NCBI RefSeq assembly: GCF_003323745.1 | Contig: NZ_QOIL01000011.1 | Location: forward strand, 62,001-126,000 | Direction: 5' to 3' | Source of the DNA: Sphaerisporangium album | GTDB lineage: Bacteria; Actinomycetota; Actinomycetes; Streptosporangiales; Streptosporangiaceae | Length of the DNA: 64,000 nt | Shown: piece after piece, positions 8,671 through 18,234 of the stretch | How the letters are laid out: every line of letters begins with the position of its first letter | How positions within the stretch are numbered: position 1 is the stretch's first letter | The notes under the pieces: generated by a model | Databases searched by the model: none | What the model was told of the DNA's origin: nothing | What the model saw: the letters and a program-made list of their open reading frames with translations, nothing else | Translations under genes and position numbers: made by a program

Positions 8671-9101
8671 GCGCGCTCCTTGGCGGTGGGCCTGGTCACG
8701 TCGAAGAAGCTAGCTCGCCATTTATTCCGTTCGCCGCACCGTCGCGGTGCCCGCAAAAGTGTTTCCTGATTCGGTACTCACTCATGGTCGATTTGTGGCG
8801 GAGCGGGTGCGATCCGCTCTCGATGGAGTATCCGGCCGAGTGGTTTTCGGATTTATCCGCCGAATGACCCGCCGAAGCCATGGTTGTCGATTGAAAGGGG
8901 AAATACCGCCCAGGGCCCGTGAAAGTCGCCGAGGCATGGAAAGAGTCTGCACGGTGCGGGTCATCGTCGTGCCAGGCGAGGGGTCCGCGGCGATCTCCCG
9001 CCTCGCTCCGGCACTAGCGTCGTGCGAAATGCCCTCGTCCAGGGCGTTCCGCGGCCGCCGGCCGCGGGTGTGGTCTCGAAGCCCGGGAGGAGCCGACCCT
9101 C
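8671..9101 (+). other. Divergent intergenic region, 431 bp
   Basis: The region separates the leftward GT4 operon from the rightward Wzy-like gene. It is visibly less GC-rich than its neighbours around 8700-8900, as expected for divergent promoters. A GGGAGGAG ribosome-binding site precedes the ATG at 9102. Open frames inside it resemble no family I know and lack good start sites, so I call none. Confidence 0.5.
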
Positions 9102-10382
9102 ATGGAGATTTCCATCGTCGTCCTGATCGTGGGGATGCTCGTCCTGGCCGTCCGCGCCGGTCTGGACGCGACGGCGGCGAAGCGGGTGCTGCCGGTGCTG
9201 GTGGTCGCCTTCATGGCCCGCCTCGCCGCGCACCTGTCGCTGCGGGGAGGCGCCCTCATCGACTACGGCGGCGACAACGTCGTGTACGACCTGTGGGCGC
9301 AGGAGATCGCCGACCAGTGGAGGCGGGACGGCATCTCCTACGTCACGGTCAGCGGCGCGGGGCGGCTCTACGGAGCCGCGCTCCACTGCAATCTCCTGGC
9401 CTTGATCAGATACATCTGCGACGGCCCGGCACCGCTGGCCTCCGCGGCGCTCATGGCCCTGATGGCCTGTGTGCTGTGCGTGGTCATGTACAGGTTCGCG
9501 AGGATGCTCGGCGCGGACGAGCGGGCCGCGTTCCGGCTGCTCGTCGTGGTGGCCTTCATGCCGGCCTTCCTGCTGCACACCTCCGACACCTACAAGGACG
9601 GGGTGAACGCGCTGCTCGTGATGGCCACGCTGGCCGTCGGGGTCTCGCTGACGCGCCGCTTCGGCCTCGGCAGGCTCCTCCTGCTCGCGCCGCTCCTGTG
9701 GGCGCTGTGGAACGTCCGCCCCTACATGGCCTTCATGTGCGTGCTCCCGCTCGCCCTGGGGGTCAGCGGGCTGAAGCACGTCGTCTCGTTGCGGAGCCTG
9801 GTCGTCCTCACCGCCCTGGCGATGGTCGTCCTGTTCCAGTTCGAGTTCGTGATGAAGAGCGAGCCGGTCGAGGCGATGCGCAACCAGCTGGAGTACGCCC
9901 AGTCGCCGGCCGCGCAGAACTCCAACGCCGGCCTGTCGGGGTGGCGGCACGGGTCGGGCGTCGCCTTCGACGACGGTGGCCTCCCGTGGGGCGCGCTCGG
10001 CCCCAAACTGGTCTACACGCTGCTGTCCCCGTTCCCGTGGACCCCCGGCAGCCTGGCGCTGCAACTGGGCAAGATCGACACGTGCGTGTGGTACGCGCTG
10101 ATCTGCTTCGGGGTGGCCGGCGCCCGCCGGCTGTGGCTCCGCGACCGCAGGATGCTGCTGATCCTCCTGCTCTTCCTCGTCCCCGGCGCGCTCGTCTACG
10201 CCACCACCATGGCCAACATAGGACTGATCGCCCGCCAGCGGATGCCCCTGGTCATGGTGACGAGCCTGCTGTGCGCGCTCGCGTGGACCCGCACGCCGCC
10301 CGAGGAGCAGGCTTCACCGGCGCCGGGCGACGGGCGGCGGCCGGAGCCCGAGCGGGCCGCTCAGCCGGCGGCCCTGTCCTGA
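9102..10382 (+). CDS. Wzy-like polytopic membrane protein (putative polysaccharide polymerase)
   Basis: This 426-residue protein has around ten hydrophobic segments with short cytoplasmic Arg-rich loops. It resembles O-antigen polymerase-type proteins in its general plan: an early outer loop with GGDNVVYD, a conserved HTSDTYKDG loop in the middle and an IARQRMP segment before the last helix. No catalytic motif of a defined enzyme is visible. Its place beside a flippase, a Wzz-type kinase and glycosyltransferases suggests that it joins repeat units outside the membrane, but that is inference. Its 3' end overlaps the convergent GT4 gene by 22 bp. Confidence 0.65.
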   Translation: MEISIVVLIVGMLVLAVRAGLDATAAKRVLPVLVVAFMARLAAHLSLRGGALIDYGGDNVVYDLWAQEIADQWRRDGISYVTVSGAGRLYGAALHCNLLALIRYICDGPAPLASAALMALMACVLCVVMYRFARMLGADERAAFRLLVVVAFMPAFLLHTSDTYKDGVNALLVMATLAVGVSLTRRFGLGRLLLLAPLLWALWNVRPYMAFMCVLPLALGVSGLKHVVSLRSLVVLTALAMVVLFQFEFVMKSEPVEAMRNQLEYAQSPAAQNSNAGLSGWRHGSGVAFDDGGLPWGALGPKLVYTLLSPFPWTPGSLALQLGKIDTCVWYALICFGVAGARRLWLRDRRMLLILLLFLVPGALVYATTMANIGLIARQRMPLVMVTSLLCALAWTRTPPEEQASPAPGDGRRPEPERAAQPAALS

Positions 10383-11476
10383 GATCGGCGCGGCGCCTCG
10401 TCGTACAACCGGTCGAACCACTTCGCGGTCTCCCCGATGTCGACCGTCCCCGCGCTCTCGCGCGCGCCCTCGCGCAACCGGGCGTGCGTGTCGGGCCGCA
10501 TCGCCCGCAGGATCGCCCCCGCGAACGCCTTGGGATCGCCCGGCGGGACGAGCAGCCCGTTGCGGCCGCTCTCGATGAGGTCCGGGATCCCGCCGACGCG
10601 GGTGGACACCACGGGTACGCCCGCGGCGAGCGCCTCCATGACGACGACCGGCAGCCCTTCGTACGTCGAGCAGAGCACGAGCAGGTCGGCCGCGGCGATG
10701 AGGCGCGCGGCGTCCGGCACGTGGCCGAGCAGGCGCACGCCGGGGAGCCGGAGGTCGGCGACGCGCCGCGCGGTCTCGGCCAGCAGCGGGCCGGACCCGG
10801 CGAGCAGGAACGTCGCGCGGGTCGGCCCCGCGGCGGCCAGTTCGGCCGCCGCCTCGATGAGGAAGCCGTGGTTCTTGACCGCCCGGAAGTTGCCGGCGTG
10901 CACGATCAGGAAGGCGTCGCCTGGCACGTCCCACTCCTTCCTGATCGCGGCGGCCTCCGCCGCCCAGCGGCGCTGCTCGGCCACGTCGGCACCGTGCACG
11001 CGGGTCGACAGGCGGCGCGCGCCCAGGGTCGTCACGCTCCGCGCGACCTCGGGGGAGACGGCCACGGTGCGACCGTCCAGCCACCCCGTGGCACGGTCGA
11101 GCAGCAGGGTCGGCAGCCGGAACCGGACGCTGTGCACGGTGGACACCAGCATCGGCCGGTGGCGCCACAGCAGGGAGGCCGGCCGGAGCACCGACGCGGG
11201 CAGGGGGGAGTGGACGTTGAGCACGTCCGGGCGCAGCCGCCGCACCACGCCGGGCAGCCGGGCCAGCCTGAGCGGGCGGGGGCAGGAGGTGAGGTCGACG
11301 ACGGTCACGCCGTGCCGCCGGAGCCGCTCCAGGAACGGCGCGGGGGTGGCCTCCATGCACACGACGGTGTAGCGCTTGCCCGTGGGGGCCGCGCACAGCC
11401 GCCGGGTGAGCAGGACCTCGGCGCCGCCCACCTTGGCGAGCGACTTGATCACTTCGCAGACGTGCACGGGGCGCAT
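10361..11476 (-). CDS. GT4-family glycosyltransferase
   Basis: This is a 371-residue GT-B glycosyltransferase with an N-terminal KVGGAEVL loop and the C-terminal STYEGLPVVVMEALAAG segment that holds the E-X7-E motif of GT4. It belongs to the group that builds lipid-linked oligosaccharides in the cytoplasm. The ATG start has an AAGGAG site 5-6 bp upstream. It follows the deacetylase gene with a 24-bp gap, so it is part of a leftward set with the methyltransferase and deacetylase. The linkage is unknown. Confidence 0.88.
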   Translation of the reverse strand: MRPVHVCEVIKSLAKVGGAEVLLTRRLCAAPTGKRYTVVCMEATPAPFLERLRRHGVTVVDLTSCPRPLRLARLPGVVRRLRPDVLNVHSPLPASVLRPASLLWRHRPMLVSTVHSVRFRLPTLLLDRATGWLDGRTVAVSPEVARSVTTLGARRLSTRVHGADVAEQRRWAAEAAAIRKEWDVPGDAFLIVHAGNFRAVKNHGFLIEAAAELAAAGPTRATFLLAGSGPLLAETARRVADLRLPGVRLLGHVPDAARLIAAADLLVLCSTYEGLPVVVMEALAAGVPVVSTRVGGIPDLIESGRNGLLVPPGDPKAFAGAILRAMRPDTHARLREGARESAGTVDIGETAKWFDRLYDEAPRRSQDRAAG

Positions 11477-11500
11477 GTGTCTCCTTGTCCGGCTGTCCGG

Positions 11501-12577
11501 TCATCCGGTGCGCCGCGGCCCCGCCGCGGATTCCGGCGGCCGCCCCGCGTCCGCGGCGAACCGGGCCCGGTATCCGGAGAGGGTCAGCCCCTCGAACGGG
11601 CCGGAGGCGAACGCGAAGAGTGCCTCGATGTCGTCGTAGAGCGCCTCGACGCTCCGGAAGGTCCGGAAGTACGGGCTGCCGCCCGGCATCAGCTCCGAGG
11701 AGTGCAGCATGAACTCGACGTGATCGCGCCCGGAGTGCAGCGCGCGCCTGGCGAGTTCGATCATGTCGCGGCGGTTCCTGCCGTTCGGGCGCATCCAGGT
11801 CGTCGCCGGCCAGAGCCTGCCCGACGCCCGCCGCGCCGGGCCGCTCCGGGACAGCAGGGCGCGCGCGCGTTCCACCACGGCGCCGTACCGGCGGACCGCG
11901 ATGGTCATCGGCACCTCCAGCAGCGGCGACCCGCCCGCTCTGTGCAGTGCTTCCGGGTCCACGAAGTACGGCTTCTCCGGGAAGCCCGTGTAGTCCTTCG
12001 GGCCGCGCCCGCCGGGTGCCCCCGAGGTGCCGCGCCAGGAGATGTGCGGCGTCACCGAGCAGTCGGCCAGGTACCCGTGCTCGACGAGGATCCGCGCGTA
12101 GGTCTCGTCCAGCATCCACCGCCCGGCACGGTGGCTCACCGGCGCGATCTGGAAGGTGTCCTCCAGGACCCTCGTCGCGGTCGTCACCTTCGCCGCCATC
12201 ACGTGCTCCGGATAGTCCGTCAGGAACGGCTTGTGGCGGTGGTCCGCGCCGGTCAGCGGGAGGATCGGCGGCGTGGTCCAGGCGTGCAGGTGCATGCCGA
12301 TCTCGCCGCGGCCGCGCTCCAGCACCGCACGGCCGAACTCCTGGAACGCCGGGCTCGTGGCCATGGTCCAGTCGACCAGATACGTCGGAGGCAGGCCGTA
12401 CCTGTCGCACAGCGCCTGGAAGCGGGGCAGGAAGGCGGCGTTGCGCGTCGCGACCGTGGCCGAGCCGCTCCAGGCGTCGTCCTCCTCGACGTCGATCGTG
12501 ATGATGAACGCGGGGCGCCGCCGGGCGCCGTTCCCACCGGTCCCCGCCGCGCGGGCCGCCTGCCGGAGGTCAGACAT
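11501..12577 (-). CDS. NodB-like polysaccharide deacetylase family protein
   Basis: This 358-residue protein has IITIDVEEDD near the N terminus (the catalytic and metal-binding Asp motif), GEIGMHLHAW (the H-X-H metal site of NodB-like enzymes) and SHRAGRW (the later Arg motif). No signal peptide is evident, so it may act in the cytoplasm on a lipid-linked or nucleotide-bound sugar. Known relatives remove N-acetyl groups from GlcNAc-containing polymers. Its ATG overlaps the end of the methyltransferase gene by 8 bp. Deacetylation would give the surface glycan free amines, which is inference. Confidence 0.8.
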   Translation of the reverse strand: MSDLRQAARAAGTGGNGARRRPAFIITIDVEEDDAWSGSATVATRNAAFLPRFQALCDRYGLPPTYLVDWTMATSPAFQEFGRAVLERGRGEIGMHLHAWTTPPILPLTGADHRHKPFLTDYPEHVMAAKVTTATRVLEDTFQIAPVSHRAGRWMLDETYARILVEHGYLADCSVTPHISWRGTSGAPGGRGPKDYTGFPEKPYFVDPEALHRAGGSPLLEVPMTIAVRRYGAVVERARALLSRSGPARRASGRLWPATTWMRPNGRNRRDMIELARRALHSGRDHVEFMLHSSELMPGGSPYFRTFRSVEALYDDIEALFAFASGPFEGLTLSGYRARFAADAGRPPESAAGPRRTG

Positions 12578-13199
12578 CGCAGCGGTAGAGGAGCAGGTGC
12601 TTGTCGTCCTGCCAATCGTGACGCCGGTCGATCCGGACGCCGAAGCCGTCGAAGATGCGCTCGATCCGGCCCTTCTGGTCGGGGAACTCGTCGACCATCA
12701 CGTACCTGACCCGCTTGGCGGCGAGCAGCGAGCGCGTCTGGTGCTCGATCCACTCGTCGGGCATGTAGTGGAACCAGCCCAGCGCGAGCAGGAGGTCGAT
12801 CTCCCGCACCTCGTGCCGGATCAGCGCGTCGAAGCTGCCCACGGCGAACTCCGCCCTCGGTCCGCGCGCCCGTCGCAGGAACCGGGCCCAGGCGATCACG
12901 CCGCGGTCGACGTCGAACCCCAGCCTGCGCGTGGCCGGCACCCGGGTGAGGATGTCGCCGAGACCGCACCCCACCTCGACGGCGACGTCCAGCCGCCCGG
13001 GCACGGCGCGGGCGAGCTCGACCGCCATCTTCTTGTAGTTGGTGGTGTGAAATCCCCGCAGGTGCCATCGGTCGCCGCCGAACACGAGCGCCAGGGGGAA
13101 CTGCAGCGCCTTCCCCGCGAGGGCCTTGGCGACGTTCTGGGCTCCATGCCGTCGCGCGACCTCGATCTTTCTGTTGAGCCGTTTCATGGCGGTCTGCAT
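12570..13199 (-). CDS. SAM-dependent methyltransferase (class I)
   Basis: This small class I methyltransferase has the SAM-binding motif I as VAVEVGCGLGD and an acidic residue at the end of strand two (GFDVDRG). It likely methylates a sugar or another small acceptor of the polysaccharide pathway; the substrate cannot be assigned. ATG 13199 is preceded by GGGGG at 6 bp, a better site than the GTG at 13202. The predicted length is 209 residues. The stop overlaps the deacetylase start by 8 bp, which supports one transcript. Confidence 0.82.
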   Translation of the reverse strand: MQTAMKRLNRKIEVARRHGAQNVAKALAGKALQFPLALVFGGDRWHLRGFHTTNYKKMAVELARAVPGRLDVAVEVGCGLGDILTRVPATRRLGFDVDRGVIAWARFLRRARGPRAEFAVGSFDALIRHEVREIDLLLALGWFHYMPDEWIEHQTRSLLAAKRVRYVMVDEFPDQKGRIERIFDGFGVRIDRRHDWQDDKHLLLYRCDV

Positions 13200-13231
13200 C
13201 ACGATCCCCCTGCGTAGATCCGATATCGAGG

Positions 13232-14173
13232 TCAGAACGTGTAACCGCGTTCGCCGAGGTGCGGTCCGAGAGAACGGTTCAGCAGCGCCAGCTGGCCGGG
13301 TGTGAGGTCATGACGGAAGGCCTCCACCTGCCTGTTCTCGAACCTGTGACGGCCGAAGCAGCGGTCGAAACGGGACGTCCACGGCAGGCCGAGGAACTCC
13401 AGGACCATGGTCATCTGCTTGCGGGGATCGTCGACCAGATCCTCGTAGCGCACCTCGAGCCACTGGTCGGGGGGAACGCTCATCCGGGCGTGCTCGTACG
13501 CGTCCATGAGGATCTTCCAGCCGATCCCGGCCAGATGGATCATCGACCGCCCGTCGCGGTCCCATTCCTCGGCGTACGCGTCCGGCAGCGGCCCGTAGTG
13601 CCAGCCGCACGGGCCGAGATGTCCACGCCACCACGGCATCTGCGTCCACGAGCTGGCCACCGCCCGCCCGTCCCGCAGGATGTGCACGAAGCGGGCCTGG
13701 GGGAAGACCTCGAGCAGAAAGCCGACGCGGGGCCAGCCGGTGAACTTGTGCACGTAGTGGTCCACGCCCTCGCGCGCGGCCCGATCCTCGAAGAACGTGC
13801 TCAGCCGCCGTGCCAGCCACGGCGTGACGTCGGCCGCCACCAGCTCGCGGAACGGCTCGACCACCAGCGGTGACACCTCGCGGGCCAGGGCCGTCTGCGC
13901 CTCGCTCGGCCGCACCCGCTTCGGCGGGAAGCCCGGCCGCGACCACTGGTGCATGGCCGCGGCCAGCCGCCGGAGCGATGGCGCGAGCCGTCCGAACCGA
14001 TCGTCGAGATTGGTGGGGAAACCGAGCAGGGGATGCTGCGTCAGCACCTTGTAGAGCAGCGTGGAACCGCAACGTCCCGTGCCGAGGAGGAAAGTGAGGT
14101 TCAGGCTCCCCGGTGGCTGGAACGGATTCACCGTCGCGACCTGGCTCCGCGCTGTGGAGGGGGTGTCTTCCAT
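13232..14173 (-). CDS. PAPS-dependent sulfotransferase family protein
   Basis: This is a 313-residue sulfotransferase-fold protein. LLGTGRCGSTLL near the N terminus is the 5'-phosphosulfate-binding loop, and ILRDGRAVASSW is the 3'-phosphate-binding motif. Relatives transfer sulfate from PAPS to a hydroxyl or amine on carbohydrates or other acceptors. Given its position among glycan genes, a sulfated polysaccharide or glycolipid is a sensible prediction but unproven. ATG 14173 has a GGGAGAG site. The open frame continues far upstream, but that extension is antisense to the GT-C-like and flippase region and is not coding. The methyltransferase gene follows after 32 bp. Confidence 0.88.
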   Translation of the reverse strand: MEDTPSTARSQVATVNPFQPPGSLNLTFLLGTGRCGSTLLYKVLTQHPLLGFPTNLDDRFGRLAPSLRRLAAAMHQWSRPGFPPKRVRPSEAQTALAREVSPLVVEPFRELVAADVTPWLARRLSTFFEDRAAREGVDHYVHKFTGWPRVGFLLEVFPQARFVHILRDGRAVASSWTQMPWWRGHLGPCGWHYGPLPDAYAEEWDRDGRSMIHLAGIGWKILMDAYEHARMSVPPDQWLEVRYEDLVDDPRKQMTMVLEFLGLPWTSRFDRCFGRHRFENRQVEAFRHDLTPGQLALLNRSLGPHLGERGYTF

Positions 14174-14521
14174 CACAAGATCTCTCCCACTATCGCGGCG
14201 CCTGCACATTCCAAGGAAACATAGGTACACCTGCGCCGGGCGATCGCCCACGGCGCTTCGGCGGAGTTTCCGAATCGCTGCCATGTTCATAGTCACGGTT
14301 GACCGGACGGTCCGAATCGTCCGGCCGTTCCGCAGTGATGGGTCAGTCCATCCAACCCGTGCGTTCCCGAATCCGCCCATAACGTCTCGCCGCCTGCCGG
14401 GGGCCTCGGTGACAGGCCGTTTTCTGCGGCATTCGCGGTCGCGGGCAAAGAACCGGCAACAAGACCGCCGCGCGCATATTCGAAAGGGCGTCCCCCGGAG
14501 CCCGCCGACAACAATTGCCGC
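14174..14521 (+). other. Divergent intergenic region, 348 bp
   Basis: This lies between the leftward sulfotransferase gene and the rightward GT-C-like gene and probably holds two promoters. A 7-bp inverted repeat (CCGGACG at 14303-14309 and CGTCCGG at 14318-14324) could be an operator or a weak hairpin. No coding frame in it is convincing. Confidence 0.45.
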
Positions 14522-16906
14522 ATGGCCCACACCTCGTCGTTTCCCGGCTCCGAGAGCCGGTCGGAGTTCTTGGTCGCCACCGCGCCGATGGAGGTGGGGC
14601 CGGGCGGGCGCGGACCGTCGCCGAAACGGCCGCCCAGGGTGCGGGGGTGGTGGGCGCCGGCCCTGTCCGGGCTGCTGGTGGCCGTGGCCGTGGCGGCGTG
14701 GTTCGGCACCCCGGGCCGGGACATGGCGTTGTTCTGCGCGTATCTGGCGCTGGGTGTGGCGTCGCCGGGGACGCTGCTGGTCCGTGCCGTGTACCGGGGC
14801 CGGCGTACGGTGGCCGAGGAGGTCGCGCTCGGCCTGGCGGTGGGATACGCCCTCGAAGTCCTCACCTACCTCCCCGCCCGCGCGCTCGGGGCGCCGCGGC
14901 TCGTCCTGGCATGGCCGGTCGCCACCTACCTGGTCTTCCTGCTGGTTCCCGGGCTGCGGCGGTTCTGGCGGAGCGGCGCGCGGGCCCGCGCGCCGCTGCG
15001 GTCGTCCTGGGCGATCGCGGGCGCCTTCGCCGGGCTCACCGTGTGGAGCGCCGTCCCGTTCTTCCGTAACAACGCCCTGAGCTGGCCGGCCATGGGGGCG
15101 GGCGACTACGACGAGCCGTTCCATCTCGCGCTGGCGGCGGAGTTGAAGCATCACATGCCGCCGCGGACGCCGATGGTGGCGGGCGAGCCGTTGCTGTATC
15201 ACTGGTTCGCCTACGCGCACGTCGCGGCGTCGAGCTGGGTCACCGGGGTGGAGCTGGTCGTCCTGGTGCTGCGGCTCTCGATGCTGCCCATGCTGGCCGC
15301 GTTCCTCGTGCTGATCGCGATGACGGCGCGGCGGGTCGCCGGGTCCTGGGGGATCACCGGGCCGGTGCTCGCCGGCACCGTGTTCGTGGGCACGCCGAGC
15401 CTGTACCTCAGCTCCACCATGGTCTTCGGCTGGGGCGGGGTCCAGTCGACCGCCTGGCGCAGTCCCACGCAGACCTTCGGCGCCTTGCTGTTCGCCGCGC
15501 TGGCCGTCCTGGTGCTGGACCAGCTGACCCGGCGAGCCGCCGGGAGGGCCGGGCCGCGGGCGCCGCTGCCGGTACGCGAGCAGGCCGGGCTCTGGACGGT
15601 GGCCGCCGTTCTGATGGTGGCCGTGATGGGGGCCAAGGCGGTCTTCCTGCCGTTGCTGCTGGCCGGGCTGGTCGCGGTGATCGCGGTCGGGGCGGCGCTG
15701 CGGCAACGGCCCCGCTGGCCCGGCCTGCTCGCGGCGGCGATGACCGTGGCCTGTACGGCCTACGCCCAGCTCGTTCTGTTCGGGCATGCCCGCCAAGGCA
15801 TCCTTCTGTCTCCGGTCTCCGCCATGCGCCAGCGCTGGCAGGAACTCGGCGGGCAGCCCGGCGCCGGCCCGCTCTGGCTGCTCGGCGCCGGCGCGTTGCT
15901 GGCGTTGTGCCTGGCGTTCGCCTGCTCGGGAGCCGCCGGGCTGCTGGCGGACCGGCGGCTGCTCGCCAGGCCCGCGGTGGTGTTCATGCTCGCCATGGCC
16001 GCCGCCGGCCACGCGGTCACCGTGCTCTTCCACCACCCGGGCTACAGCCAGTTCTTCTTCCTGTTCGCCGTCTACCCCTACCTGGTCATCGTCAGCGTCT
16101 ACGGCGCCCGCACCCTGCTGCGCCGCGCGCGCGTTCCCGCGTGGGCGACCGCCTGCGCCCTGGTGACCGCCGTCCTCGCCGTCTGCCTGGTCGCCTTCGC
16201 CTGGCACGTGACGGTCCCCCTCGCTCCCGGCCGGCCCGCCATCACCCTCTTCCTGCCCTACCTCACCGTGCTCGCCGTCGTCGCCGTGGCCGGCGTCGTG
16301 CTGGCCGCGACCCTCGGACGGCTTCGCGCCACGGCCCTGCTGACCGCCGCCGCCACCGGCGTCGGCCTCACGGCCTGCGGATACGGCCTGATGCTCTGGC
16401 TTCCCGGTAAGGCCGCGGCGAAGGGCCTCGGCAAGGTCGGCCACGCCGTGGCATCGGAGTCCGCCGCGGTGCCGGAGGGCGCCCTGGCCGCGGCGCGGTG
16501 GCTGCGCGACCACTCCTCGCCCGATGACCTGGTCGCCACCAACTCCCATTGCCATTGGGGACGGCGGGACCCGTGCGACGCCGGTCAGTTCTGGGCGGCG
16601 GCGCTCACGGAGCGGCGCATCCTGGTCGAGGGCTGGCGCTACACCGCCCGGGCCAACGACCGGTGGCGGCCGGGCCAGGACTACCGGTACCCGCCCTTCT
16701 GGGACCGGGAGCTGCTGCGCCTGAACGACACCGCCGTCAACGCCCCCACCGCGGCCTCCCTCGGCGTGCTGCGCGACCGCCACCACGTTCGCTGGCTCCT
16801 GGTCGACCGGCGCCTCACCGGTTCCGGCGCCTCTCTGGACGCCCTCATCGGCCTGCGGTTCCGCTCCGGCGACTACGCCGTCTACCGGCTGCCGGACCGC
16901 TCGTGA
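14522..16906 (+). CDS. Large polytopic membrane protein, GT-C glycosyltransferase-like
   Basis: This 794-residue protein has about 13 hydrophobic helices and a soluble C-terminal domain. The first large outer loop has an acidic DYDEPFHLA segment, followed by PLLYHWFAY, which resembles the first-loop Asp region of GT-C enzymes that use polyprenyl-phosphate sugars. The C-terminal domain carries LVATNSHC, WAAALTERR and ILVEGW. A clear paralogue sits at 29240-31639 with the same architecture. The function is inferred, namely transfer of sugar residues to the glycan or a surface protein outside the membrane. Its 3' end overlaps the convergent flippase gene by 25 bp. Confidence 0.65.
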   Translation: MAHTSSFPGSESRSEFLVATAPMEVGPGGRGPSPKRPPRVRGWWAPALSGLLVAVAVAAWFGTPGRDMALFCAYLALGVASPGTLLVRAVYRGRRTVAEEVALGLAVGYALEVLTYLPARALGAPRLVLAWPVATYLVFLLVPGLRRFWRSGARARAPLRSSWAIAGAFAGLTVWSAVPFFRNNALSWPAMGAGDYDEPFHLALAAELKHHMPPRTPMVAGEPLLYHWFAYAHVAASSWVTGVELVVLVLRLSMLPMLAAFLVLIAMTARRVAGSWGITGPVLAGTVFVGTPSLYLSSTMVFGWGGVQSTAWRSPTQTFGALLFAALAVLVLDQLTRRAAGRAGPRAPLPVREQAGLWTVAAVLMVAVMGAKAVFLPLLLAGLVAVIAVGAALRQRPRWPGLLAAAMTVACTAYAQLVLFGHARQGILLSPVSAMRQRWQELGGQPGAGPLWLLGAGALLALCLAFACSGAAGLLADRRLLARPAVVFMLAMAAAGHAVTVLFHHPGYSQFFFLFAVYPYLVIVSVYGARTLLRRARVPAWATACALVTAVLAVCLVAFAWHVTVPLAPGRPAITLFLPYLTVLAVVAVAGVVLAATLGRLRATALLTAAATGVGLTACGYGLMLWLPGKAAAKGLGKVGHAVASESAAVPEGALAAARWLRDHSSPDDLVATNSHCHWGRRDPCDAGQFWAAALTERRILVEGWRYTARANDRWRPGQDYRYPPFWDRELLRLNDTAVNAPTAASLGVLRDRHHVRWLLVDRRLTGSGASLDALIGLRFRSGDYAVYRLPDRS

Positions 16907-18234
16907 GCGTCCGGCTCGCGCACGCGTGAGGGGCGCCGGCCGGCCAGGACGCGCCCGGCGAGAGGGGCGTCGCCCGCCGCGCGCGCCGCCGCCGACAGCG
17001 AGACGGCGATCTCGGGCCACCGCGGGAGCAGACACCGCGCCGGCGTTCCGGTGGCCCGCAGGAACCATCCGCACTGCGTGCAGGCCAGCGCCGTCAGGAC
17101 GACGCCTGTCACCGCCGCGCATCCCGTGGCGCCCCAGCGGGGGATGAGCAGCGCGTTGAGCGCCACGTCCAGCACCAGCGTGCCGACCGACATGGAGGTG
17201 ACCACCCAGGGCCGGTCCAGGCGCAGCAGGAAGATCCAGATCGGCCGGGCGACGCTCGCCGACACGATGCCGGGCGCGAGGCAGAGGAAGGGGAGCACGC
17301 TGCCGCGGAACGCGTCCCCGTAGACGAGCGGGACGAGCGCGGACGCCAGCGCGCACAGGCCGCCGGCCGTGACCAGCGCCATGACGATGGCCGCGCGCAC
17401 CGCGCGCAGCGTCACCTCGACCGCGCGCTCGTGGTCTCCCTCCACCTGCCGGGGCATCGCGACCTTCACCAGGGCCTCGACCGGTATGCGCGCCAGGTCG
17501 GCGAGCGTGGTGGCGACGGCGTACAGCCCGGCCTGGCCGGTGGACGAGAACGCGCTCACCATCAGCACGTCCACCCGGGGAAGCAGTTGCGTGGAGACGA
17601 GGCCGAGGTGGTAGCGCAGCCCGACGCCCACGGTGCGACGGGCCAGCCTGTGGTCGAGATCTCTCAGGCGCGGCCGGAGCGCGTGGACGAAGTAGACGAC
17701 GGTGACCAGCTCGTACGCCGTCCACAGGGCGAAGGCCACCTTGGGCGTGAGCCATCCCGCCATCGCCGCGGCCATCACCGAGGCGCACCACAGCAGGCAG
17801 CCGATCATCGTGCCGTTGTTCAGGATGCGGGCCCTGTCCCGCAGCAACGCGATGCCGCAGAGGTACTCCCACACGATGAGGATCGGGACGGCCGCCAGCA
17901 TGACGGCGGCGCAGGAGGAGTTCCATCCCGAAAGGAGCATGACGGCACCGACGACGGGAGCGGTCAGCACGCCCATGAGGAGGCCAAGCACCAGGGCGTT
18001 CGCGGTCAGCGCGGGACGGAGCCCGGCGTCGGCCCACAGGACCACCTGCCCCTGCTCGGCCGAGAGCCCGCCGAGGACCAGGCCGGCCCAGGCGATGGCG
18101 ATCAGCACCGCGTACTCTCCCCGTCCTTCGGCGAGAAGGGTGCGGGCGGTGATCACGCTGACCACGGCCGAGGAGGCGGTCACGACCCCTCGGGCGGCGA
18201 TGGTGTGGACCAGGGCCCTCGCCGCGCCGGTCAT
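16882..18234 (-). CDS. Wzx-like polysaccharide flippase (MOP superfamily)
   Basis: This is a 450-residue protein with about 12 membrane helices. It starts with a short cytoplasmic stretch and ITARTLLAEGRGEYA in the first helix region, a typical N-terminal signature of Wzx/RfbX-type exporters. These proteins flip undecaprenyl-linked repeat units to the outer face. ATG 18234 is preceded by GAAGGGG. The open frame extends further upstream but without conserved sequence. Together with the Wzy-like, Wzz-kinase and WecA-like genes it makes a Wzx/Wzy-type assembly route the simplest reading of the locus. Confidence 0.82.
   Translation of the reverse strand: MTGAARALVHTIAARGVVTASSAVVSVITARTLLAEGRGEYAVLIAIAWAGLVLGGLSAEQGQVVLWADAGLRPALTANALVLGLLMGVLTAPVVGAVMLLSGWNSSCAAVMLAAVPILIVWEYLCGIALLRDRARILNNGTMIGCLLWCASVMAAAMAGWLTPKVAFALWTAYELVTVVYFVHALRPRLRDLDHRLARRTVGVGLRYHLGLVSTQLLPRVDVLMVSAFSSTGQAGLYAVATTLADLARIPVEALVKVAMPRQVEGDHERAVEVTLRAVRAAIVMALVTAGGLCALASALVPLVYGDAFRGSVLPFLCLAPGIVSASVARPIWIFLLRLDRPWVVTSMSVGTLVLDVALNALLIPRWGATGCAAVTGVVLTALACTQCGWFLRATGTPARCLLPRWPEIAVSLSAAARAAGDAPLAGRVLAGRRPSRVREPDAHERSGSR

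Noticed and set aside
8747..12709. Very long plus-strand open frame (1320 codons)
   Set aside because: It runs antisense across a well-supported GT4 gene, a deacetylase and the Wzy-like gene region; composition is Arg/Gly/Pro-rich with no family motifs, as expected of GC-rich shadow frames.
14174..18037. N-terminal extension of the sulfotransferase frame
   Set aside because: It is antisense to the GT-C-like and flippase genes and of low complexity; the sulfotransferase starts at 14173 with a proper ribosome site.
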